Below are positions 6,798-12,225 of a stretch of 12,225 bases of DNA, piece after piece (positions within the stretch are counted from its first letter, which is position 1; each line of letters begins with the position of its first letter). Below the pieces are notes generated by a model, which saw only the letters and a list, made by a program, of their open reading frames with translations, searched no databases and was not told the DNA's origin. The translations under genes were made by a program, and so were the position numbers. This stretch comes from CAYUYM01 sp964449305 (GTDB lineage Bacteria > Bacteroidota > Ignavibacteria > SZUA-365 > CAYQST01), in the NCBI GenBank assembly GCA_964449305.1, contig CAYUYM010000108.1:1-12225 (forward strand), read 5' to 3'.

Positions 6798-8056
6798 TGA
6801 CGCATGCCCGGGCTGTGGCGCTGCGGATGCTGATCACCGCGGCAGTGCTGACCATGCACCCGCCATGCCTGCATGCAGCCGACCCGCCGATGGGGGGCAT
6901 TCGCTGCGGTGCGGACGAGTTTGTGCGGACCCATGCGGGTCTCCCGCGCTCCACGCGCATCGGGCTGGTCGTGAATCAGACCTCGGTGCTTGCCTCGGGG
7001 CAGTCGCTGGTCGACGCCGTCATTGATGCCGGTGTGTTGCGCGTCACCGCGGTATTTTCTCCGGAACATGGTTTCCTTGGGAATGCTGCTGCGGGCGAAC
7101 GCATCGCCGACAGCCGCCATCGGGGCATCCCCGTGTACTCGCTCCATGGTGCCGTCCGCAAACCGACCAGGGAGATGCTGCGATCCGTCGACGTCCTCAT
7201 CTATGACATTCAGGACGTGGGGCTCCGGTATTACACCTACATTTCCACGCTGGCACTGTGCATGGAGGCGGCAGCGGCGGAGGGGCGCCGCTTCATCGTG
7301 CTCGACCGACCTGATCCGCTGAACGGCATTGCCATCGAAGGGCCTGTCCGTGACGATGCGTTGAAGAGCTTCGTCGGACAGCTTCCCATTCCCATCCGCT
7401 ACGGCATGACACCGGGCGAGCTGGCCTGCATGATCAAGGGGCGGGGATGGATCCCCCGTGCCGCATCGCTCGCATTGCAGGTGGTGCGCATGGTGGGGTG
7501 GAAACGGACCATGTGGTATTCCGAAACCGGCTGCCGATGGATCCCTCCATCCCCCAACATCGCATCACCCGACGTGGCGCTGCTCTACGGAGGCACCTGC
7601 CTCATCGAGGGCACAAACATCTCCGAAGGGCGGGGCACACGGACCCCGTTCGAGTTCATCGGCGCTCCGGTGTTCGACGCGGCAGCGGTGGTGCAGGCGT
7701 TGCATGCCTATCGATTGCGCGGGGTGGCGCTTTCTGTCGGCACGGAGCGGGTGGCCTCATCGTCGAAGGCTGCTGCACCAAAGTATGCCGGATCGGCACT
7801 CGATGGGATCGCCATCACCGTGACGGATCGCGACGCCTTTGAGCCTGTCAGAACCGGGCTTGCCCTGCTTTTCGCCCTGCAGGATGTCATGCGGGACACG
7901 CTGCGGATCACGAGACACTGTGCGCTGCTTCTGGGGCGACCGGTTGCCGGGCTGTTCATCGGAGGTGCCCCCGCCCATCGCCGCCTTGTCCGGCACTATT
8001 CCGATGACGCCGCACGCTTCGCGCGTCAACGGCGACCGTATCTTCTCTATCACTGA
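6797..8056 (+). CDS. namZ: Exported DUF1343 protein, NamZ-type exo-beta-N-acetylmuramidase
   Basis: Members of this family (B. subtilis NamZ and Bacteroidota homologues) remove terminal N-acetylmuramic acid from peptidoglycan fragments. The 419-residue protein carries a signal peptide ending near LHA-AD (cleavage about residue 27). Family blocks follow: GLVVNQTS (56-63), FSPEHGF (87-93), YDIQDVGLRYYTY (136-148), LDRPDPLNG (169-177), YGMTPGEL (202-209), PPSPNI (250-255), LLYGGTCLIEGTNISEGRGT (262-281) and a C-terminal end in YLLYH. It looks full length and intact. The ATG at 6797 is chosen because it begins the signal peptide, has GGGAGG at 6784-6789 seven bases upstream and shares the A of the Nudix stop. 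An upstream in-frame ATG at 6740 lies wholly inside the Nudix gene and would bury the signal peptide. Envelope location suggests wall turnover or scavenging. The activity itself is by family inference. Confidence 0.9.
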   Translation: MTHARAVALRMLITAAVLTMHPPCLHAADPPMGGIRCGADEFVRTHAGLPRSTRIGLVVNQTSVLASGQSLVDAVIDAGVLRVTAVFSPEHGFLGNAAAGERIADSRHRGIPVYSLHGAVRKPTREMLRSVDVLIYDIQDVGLRYYTYISTLALCMEAAAAEGRRFIVLDRPDPLNGIAIEGPVRDDALKSFVGQLPIPIRYGMTPGELACMIKGRGWIPRAASLALQVVRMVGWKRTMWYSETGCRWIPPSPNIASPDVALLYGGTCLIEGTNISEGRGTRTPFEFIGAPVFDAAAVVQALHAYRLRGVALSVGTERVASSSKAAAPKYAGSALDGIAITVTDRDAFEPVRTGLALLFALQDVMRDTLRITRHCALLLGRPVAGLFIGGAPAHRRLVRHYSDDAARFARQRRPYLLYH

Positions 8057-8157
8057 ACTGCCCGTGAGTGGCGCACGGTTGCTGGCGGACGCAGGCAGCG
8101 CAGGAAAAAAATGCTGTGGTCGGGGGGGAAGCGGTTTCCTCATCATTCCCGATGCCG

Positions 8158-8163
8158 TATATT
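8158..8163 (+). promoter_or_regulatory. Candidate -10 element before the DUF6263-like gene
   Basis: TATATT lies 37 bases before the ATG at 8201 in a 144-base gap after namZ. A poor -35 match (TTTCCT, 8135-8140) sits 17 bases upstream. The same hexamer occurs before the outer-membrane operon at 9334. This is a weak assignment that rests on position and one hexamer. Confidence 0.3.
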
Positions 8164-8200
8164 GCCACCCTTTCGCAGCCAGTATCCAAGGCAGGCAGAA

Positions 8201-9277
8201 ATGAAGCGCAGCATCTTGATCATCGGCATTTTCACCGCCATCCTCGCATATGGATGCGGTCAGGGGCAGGAACAAAAGGAGGCGCAGACCGAAGGCGCAG
8301 TCGGCGCGGACAGCATTGACGCAGGCCTCACGCTGCCATCCAACCTGGAGCGCACTGGGCCGGGCGGGCCGTTGCGCTACCGCTTCACCGTGGGTGACCG
8401 CTTCGGAATCCAGATCACCACCGTCGAGAGTGTCCGCCTCACACGTGACAGCATCGTGCAGAAGAATGATCAGACACTGACGTACCGGTATGTATTCGAA
8501 GTCCTGGAATCGCGTGCCGACGGGAGCGCGAAGCTCCAGGCCACTTGCACACGCGTGATCTACCACATCGACTACGGCGATGTGAAGGGCAGAAAACAGA
8601 TGTCGTATGACACCGACGAGAACAACAGCCGTGACAAGGAGAAGGTGTTCGCGCAGTATGTCGCGGCCTACAAGGTGCCACTCACTGTGATGATCGATGC
8701 GCAGGGACGCATCACCTCCGTCGGCAATGTGGAGGCAGCCGTCACCAGGCTGCTTGGGGACGATGCGAAAACCACGCGGCAGGAAACGAAGGCACAGCTC
8801 GCGAAGGATCTGTCGGAGAACAGCCTGAAGAACACCATCCAGCTGGGCTTTCTCAAGCTCGATGAAAAGGAGGTGCCGGTTGATTCGTCATGGACCATCA
8901 ACTGGGACGGTGCCATCGGCTTCATGCGGCTGAAGAACCACGCCACCTATACGCTCAGGGGCTACACATCCAGCGACCAGGGACGCCTGGCGCATGTGGT
9001 GATCTCGATGGTTTCGCAGTACGTCGGTGGCAAGACGGTGGACACAGGCGAGGGGATGGCGACCATCCAGGCGTTCGATGTATCGGGGTCGGGAACCTCC
9101 GCATTCAACGTCGATCAGGGGCGTTGCGCGGATCGCCACATCCGGCAGCGCATATTTGCACGCTTTTTCATCGAGGCACCGGCGGAGTTAAAACAGATGG
9201 CTCCTGACCAGGCAAAGGACTTCACCATGACGCAGGATGCCCAGATAGAAAACCGGATAACAGTTTTCACACCGTAA
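8201..9277 (+). CDS. Predicted lipoprotein, DUF6263-like
   Basis: A 358-residue envelope lipoprotein of unknown function. MKRS and a hydrophobic stretch run into the lipobox LAYGC, placing the lipidated residue at Cys19. A short Gln/Glu-rich linker follows, then a beta-rich body that starts with YRFTVGDRFGIQITTVES. An acidic segment (DTDENNSRDKEK) and a pattern resembling VPLTVMIDAQGRITSVGN come next. This last feature and the opening strand resemble DUF6263 proteins of Bacteroidota/Chlorobiota, but I assign the family from memory and with only moderate confidence. No catalytic motif is evident. The reading frame stays open upstream to an ATG at 8111, but that start would bury the signal peptide and run through a G7 tract. 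ATG 8201 has AGG at 8193-8195 and is preferred. It is probably transcribed separately from namZ, given the 144-base gap. Confidence 0.75.
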   Translation: MKRSILIIGIFTAILAYGCGQGQEQKEAQTEGAVGADSIDAGLTLPSNLERTGPGGPLRYRFTVGDRFGIQITTVESVRLTRDSIVQKNDQTLTYRYVFEVLESRADGSAKLQATCTRVIYHIDYGDVKGRKQMSYDTDENNSRDKEKVFAQYVAAYKVPLTVMIDAQGRITSVGNVEAAVTRLLGDDAKTTRQETKAQLAKDLSENSLKNTIQLGFLKLDEKEVPVDSSWTINWDGAIGFMRLKNHATYTLRGYTSSDQGRLAHVVISMVSQYVGGKTVDTGEGMATIQAFDVSGSGTSAFNVDQGRCADRHIRQRIFARFFIEAPAELKQMAPDQAKDFTMTQDAQIENRITVFTP

Positions 9278-9311
9278 TGCGCAGTTTTTCACGACAAAGA
9301 AGCCAATGCCA

Positions 9312-9339
9312 TTGACAAACCATGGATTTTCATTATATT
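9312..9339 (+). promoter_or_regulatory. Strong sigma-70-like promoter candidate for the outer-membrane operon
   Basis: A consensus -35 TTGACA (9312-9317) and TATATT (9334-9339) are separated by 16 bases within the most A/T-rich part of this gap. Transcription would begin near 9346, giving a leader of about 170 bases before the ATG at 9518. It is the best promoter match I see in the window. Bacteroidota housekeeping promoters can differ from this consensus, so use in vivo is inferred. Confidence 0.6.
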
Positions 9340-9345
9340 CCGAAG

Positions 9346-9362
9346 TGTGAATTTTTTTCACA
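9346..9362 (+). promoter_or_regulatory. Inverted repeat at the predicted transcription start, possible operator
   Basis: TGTGAA (9346-9351) and TTCACA (9357-9362) form a perfect 6-bp inverted repeat around TTTTT. It resembles the CRP/FNR-family half sites TGTGA and TCACA, but with a 7-base rather than 6-base gap between these 5-mers. It overlaps the predicted start of transcription, a position where a bound protein would repress. No regulator gene is in the window. Confidence 0.35.
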
Positions 9363-9423
9363 ATGGAAGCTCATCAAAGACATTTGTCACTCTCATCCCT
9401 TGTTGCCGCCACATCAGTGGAAA

Positions 9424-9440
9424 GCCGTGCCCCCCACGGC
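9424..9440 (+). other. Small GC hairpin in the 5' leader
   Basis: GCCGTG (9424-9429) and CACGGC (9435-9440) can pair around a CCCCC loop. It lies in the predicted untranslated leader of the outer-membrane operon, about 80 bases before the ATG. No U-run follows, so it is not an intrinsic terminator. It does not match any riboswitch I recognise. Confidence 0.35.
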
Positions 9441-9517
9441 ATTTCGGCATGATCATCCGGCCCTTCAATCCTGCAATGCACTTTCCTCATCATCGGCTAC
9501 CAGTTTTAGGTGAACTC

Positions 9518-10360
9518 ATGAAGTTTTCTGTTTTGCGGTCCTGTCTGATCATCGCAACGAGTATTTTCGTAACCACGACGGCATTCGCCCAGCAGGCTCC
9601 GATGCGGTATATCGGCACCGGGCAGAGCGATGTGTTTGCGCGGGAGCTGTATCCGGTGATTCCTCCTGGAGGTGAAAACGTGTGGACGCCGGATCAGTCA
9701 TCACTGTTTCTGAGCGCCTACGCCGGCCTGAACCTCAACAAGAATCTCGGAGATTTCCAGGCCTCGTGCGACTGCATGTTCGAGGGTCAGTTTGCCCTCG
9801 ACAACATCGGCCTGGTGATGGGGGTGGATGCCACCTATCAATTCGCACCAAGCTGGGCGGTCATGGCCAAGCTGTACTACGACAACAAATACACGCAGGA
9901 AACGCTGGAGCGTGACCTGGACACCCCGATCAAGCAGGGCAGTGTGGTGAGGATCAATCCGGTGCAGTACAAGGAGCTTGCTGATGTGAGCCTCTCCTAC
10001 CTGATGCTGGGTGTCTACATGCGCTGGCAGCCGAGGCTTGCCCGGTGGTATGTGTTCGCCGGTCCCGCCTTCGGCCTTGCCATGCAGAACTCCGTGAACC
10101 ACCGCCAGGAGATCCTTTCCGGTGAGCTTCAGTACAGGGACAACCTGGACACCAAGCGTGCGATCAGCGAGGACTCCTTCGCTGAGCAGGCACGGATCGA
10201 GGCCATGGTCGGCGTTGGATACGACTACTTCCTCCGCCCCCGCTGGTACCTCAATCCGGAGGTCAAGTTCGGATATCCCGTCACCAAGGTGTCCGACGAC
10301 GACAACTGGAAGGTGATGTCCTTCCAGATCACCATCGGTCTGAAATACGAAGCATTCTGA
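9518..10360 (+). CDS. Outer-membrane beta-barrel protein, function unknown
   Basis: A 280-residue exported protein. MKFSVLR and a hydrophobic core end at AFA-QQ, predicting signal peptidase I cleavage after residue 24. The mature part alternates amphipathic strands rich in aromatic residues, for example LFLSAYAGLNLN, WYVFAGPAFGLAMQ, IEAMVGVGYDYFL and VMSFQITIGLKYEAF. The terminal phenylalanine fits the barrel-assembly signal of outer-membrane proteins. A CDC pair sits at residues 84-86. It resembles the broad OMP_b-brl family of Bacteroidota. I do not see evidence for a PorP/SprF assignment. ATG 9518 is chosen for the signal peptide and AGGTG at 9508-9512; an open frame upstream to 9347 lies in the leader. 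The OmpA lipoprotein gene follows after about 60 bases with no visible terminator, so the two are probably cotranscribed. Confidence 0.82.
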   Translation: MKFSVLRSCLIIATSIFVTTTAFAQQAPMRYIGTGQSDVFARELYPVIPPGGENVWTPDQSSLFLSAYAGLNLNKNLGDFQASCDCMFEGQFALDNIGLVMGVDATYQFAPSWAVMAKLYYDNKYTQETLERDLDTPIKQGSVVRINPVQYKELADVSLSYLMLGVYMRWQPRLARWYVFAGPAFGLAMQNSVNHRQEILSGELQYRDNLDTKRAISEDSFAEQARIEAMVGVGYDYFLRPRWYLNPEVKFGYPVTKVSDDDNWKVMSFQITIGLKYEAF

Positions 10361-10421
10361 TCTGCCGGACCCTCTGATCCACTACAAAGAAATTCGTTCA
10401 TCACCATCGGATATGATCTTC

Positions 10422-12035
10422 ATGCAGAAAATTCTTTACTCCTTCCTCGGATTGGCGCTCTGTACGTTCCTCATCGCCGGATGCTCCGGCGCGGATCCCA
10501 ACAAGGTCACGCGTGTGTCGGGAGGTACGGTTGAGAACCTCGGTGAGAACATCAACTCGCCATATGATGACTATGCCCCGGCTGTCACTGCCGGTGGCTC
10601 GCTGTTCTTCACGTCGCGCAGGCTGAACCCCAAGCGTCTTGACTATGGTGATGACGTGTATCGCACCAGCCATATCGGCCGCGACTGGGAGAAGCCGGAG
10701 TACCTGTCGGACCAGGTGAACACCCCTGAATCCCAGGGATCCATCTCCATCTCCGCCGATGGCCGCACATTGTTTGTCGCCCTCTGCTCCCAGCCGGACG
10801 GCTTCGGGAAATGTGACATCTATGCCGCGGAGTGGAACGACAAGGGCACTGAGTGGACAAAGGCCCGGAACCTGAACAACCCTGAGGGGAAGGACCTCCG
10901 CGGGACAACCATTGTTGACAACTTCGACCAGATCAACACCACCTATTGGGAGTCCCAGCCCTCCATCTCCAATGATGGCCGCGTGCTGTACTTCGTGTCC
11001 GATCGTCCGGGTGGATTTGGTGGCACCGACATCTGGATGTGCCGCAAGGGCGACGACGGCGTGTGGGGACCACCGCTCAACCTCGGTCCCGATGTCAACA
11101 CCAAGGGTGATGAGCGCACTCCGTCGATCTCCTTCGACAATCGCACCCTCTACTTTGCCTCCGACGGCTTCCCCGACAACGACCGCGAGAAGTCCATGGG
11201 CGGTTTCGATCTCTACGTCACCCGCTGGCAGGGCCAGCGCTGGTCGCGTCCGATGAACCTCGGCTATCCCATCAACACGCCCTCCGACGACATCTACATC
11301 GCCTCCACGTTGATGGGGGACACCCTCTACTTTGCCTCCGACCGCCCGGGTGGCTACGGCAAGTTCGACCTGTACATGCTGCTCAGCCCGCCCTATCCGC
11401 CTGATGCCGTGGTGTACGTCAGTGGCGTCATCACCGATGTCGAGACGGGGCAGCCGCTCGCATCAACCCCGGTCACCGTGGAGGATTACGGCACCGGTGA
11501 AACCATCGTGAAGTACAGCAGCCTCGAATCAGGGCAGTTCCAGTTCCCGATTCCCGCCGGCAAGAGCTACCGCATCAGTGCCGAGCAGAAGGGCTACATC
11601 TTCAAGTCGGAAATCTTCGAGGTTCCCGAACTGACAACCTATCGGCGTCTCACCAAGAACATCGCGCTGGATCCCATTCCGCCCGTTGTCACCGTGCCAC
11701 CGAAAACCAACCTCACCGTGCTGTTCGACTTCGACAAGGCAGAACTGCGTCCCGAATCCAAGCCGGAACTGGACCGCGCCATGCGCTTCATCCTCCAGAA
11801 CCCGGGACGGAAGTTTGAGGTCTCCGCACATACAGACGCCCTTGGTACCGAGGAATACAACCTTGATCTTTCCGAGCGCCGCGCATCTGCTGTGCGTCGC
11901 TACCTGGTGGATCATGGCATTCCCGCCGACATCATCTTTGCGAAGGGGTATGGTGAGTCCCAGCCCATCGATGACAACGGTACACCACAGGGCCGCCAAA
12001 GGAACCGTCGCGTTGAGCTGACGGTGGTCGAGTAA
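10422..12035 (+). CDS. OmpA-family lipoprotein with PD40 propeller and carboxypeptidase-regulatory-like domain
   Basis: A 537-residue outer-membrane-anchored, peptidoglycan-binding protein. The lipobox LIAGC gives Cys21. PD40/WD40-like blades follow near 51-67, 104-120, 178-207, 231-266 and 288-320, with repeated phrases such as LYFASDRPGGYGKFDLYM. A beta-sandwich like the carboxypeptidase regulatory domain spans about 330-402 (VSGVITDVETGQPL), and a complete OmpA C-terminal domain covers about 431-537. The latter keeps the peptidoglycan-contacting D472 (in HTD) and R487 in the signature NLDLSERRASAV. This order resembles PorE of the type IX secretion system, minus its TPR part, but many Bacteroidota OmpA proteins share it. 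ATG 10422 is preferred over ATG 10413 because GGA (10409-10411) is then 10 bases upstream and MQK gives a normal signal start. It lies between the barrel gene and another exported-protein gene. Confidence 0.9.
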   Translation: MQKILYSFLGLALCTFLIAGCSGADPNKVTRVSGGTVENLGENINSPYDDYAPAVTAGGSLFFTSRRLNPKRLDYGDDVYRTSHIGRDWEKPEYLSDQVNTPESQGSISISADGRTLFVALCSQPDGFGKCDIYAAEWNDKGTEWTKARNLNNPEGKDLRGTTIVDNFDQINTTYWESQPSISNDGRVLYFVSDRPGGFGGTDIWMCRKGDDGVWGPPLNLGPDVNTKGDERTPSISFDNRTLYFASDGFPDNDREKSMGGFDLYVTRWQGQRWSRPMNLGYPINTPSDDIYIASTLMGDTLYFASDRPGGYGKFDLYMLLSPPYPPDAVVYVSGVITDVETGQPLASTPVTVEDYGTGETIVKYSSLESGQFQFPIPAGKSYRISAEQKGYIFKSEIFEVPELTTYRRLTKNIALDPIPPVVTVPPKTNLTVLFDFDKAELRPESKPELDRAMRFILQNPGRKFEVSAHTDALGTEEYNLDLSERRASAVRRYLVDHGIPADIIFAKGYGESQPIDDNGTPQGRQRNRRVELTVVE

Positions 12036-12084
12036 ACAGGAAATCGAGCGGATACGCATCATTACAGAGAGGAGCAACGTGAAC

Positions 12085-12225
12085 ATGAACGCAGCGAACA
12101 GATACCGGAAACTGGCTCTCGCCCTCGTGCTGGGTGTGGCCTTCCTTCTTGGCGCCTCCACAACATCGCTGGCCCAGCCGACACTGAATTTCAAACGTGT
12201 CATCAACAACTGGCCGACGATCGAA
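12085..12225 (+). CDS. N-terminus of an exported protein, cut by the window end
   Basis: The frame is open to the window end and shows 47 residues from ATG 12085. RYRK is followed by a hydrophobic stretch and the cleavage site SLA-QP, a clear signal peptide. The mature part begins PTLNFKRVINNWPTIE. GAGAGGAG at 12067-12074 is a strong ribosome-binding site, 10 bases from this ATG and 4 from an in-frame GTG at 12079, so either start is possible. It begins about 45 bases after the OmpA lipoprotein gene with no terminator between, so it is likely the third gene of that operon. The visible part is too short to assign a family. Confidence 0.75.
   Translation, partial: MNAANRYRKLALALVLGVAFLLGASTTSLAQPTLNFKRVINNWPTIE

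Noticed and set aside
7757..8566. 269-codon minus-strand open frame spanning the end of namZ and the start of the next gene
   Set aside because: It crosses two well-supported plus-strand genes and shows no family motifs. Open minus-strand frames are common at this GC content.
9322..9513. 63-codon open frame in the leader before the beta-barrel gene, considered as a leader peptide
   Set aside because: Its ATG lies between the -35 and -10 elements, upstream of the predicted transcription start, it lacks a ribosome-binding site, and the product has no regulatory codon run.

Overview
This window is a GC-rich bacterial chromosome segment of ordinary housekeeping and cell-envelope genes. I see no prophage, insertion sequence, CRISPR array, tRNA or rRNA. 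The gene content points to the Bacteroidota/Chlorobiota (FCB) group. The signs are a bacterial group II geranylgeranylglyceryl phosphate synthase, a DUF1343/NamZ muramidase, a DUF6263-like lipoprotein and an OmpA lipoprotein with PD40 propeller and carboxypeptidase-regulatory-like domains. High GC and several good Shine-Dalgarno sequences would suit a Chlorobi/Ignavibacteria/Kapabacteria-type lineage better than a typical low-GC Bacteroidetes. That placement is inference.

Layout. (1) Positions 1-3989, plus strand: alaS, cut at its 5' end, overlaps a GGGP synthase gene by 4 bases and is followed by a coiled-coil/TPR lipoprotein gene. This block ends in a strong hairpin terminator at 3996-4030, which also serves the convergent gene. 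(2) Positions 4045-6021, minus strand: a ribosomal protein S1 gene with an unusual layout. It has four recognisable S1 domains, an Ala/Glu/Pro/Val-rich N-terminal extension built partly from five 39-bp tandem repeats, and a similar low-complexity C-terminal tail. (3) Positions 6022-6260: a divergent intergenic region with AT-rich patches. (4) Positions 6261-8056, plus strand: a Nudix hydrolase gene and a translationally coupled, exported NamZ-type muramidase gene. (5) Positions 8201-9277: a DUF6263-like lipoprotein gene. (6) Positions 9278-9517: a leader with a good promoter candidate, an inverted repeat at the predicted transcription start and a small hairpin. (7) Positions 9518-12225: an outer-membrane beta-barrel gene, an OmpA/PD40 lipoprotein gene and the start of a further exported protein gene cut by the window end. 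These probably form one operon.

The genes cover two themes: translation (alaS, rpsA) and building or maintaining the envelope (GGGP synthase, lipoproteins, muramidase, outer-membrane barrel, peptidoglycan-binding OmpA protein). I found no clearly novel multi-gene system. The most unusual points are the domain layout and repeat array of S1, the promoter-overlapping inverted repeat before the outer-membrane operon, and the Nudix box lacking its first glutamate.
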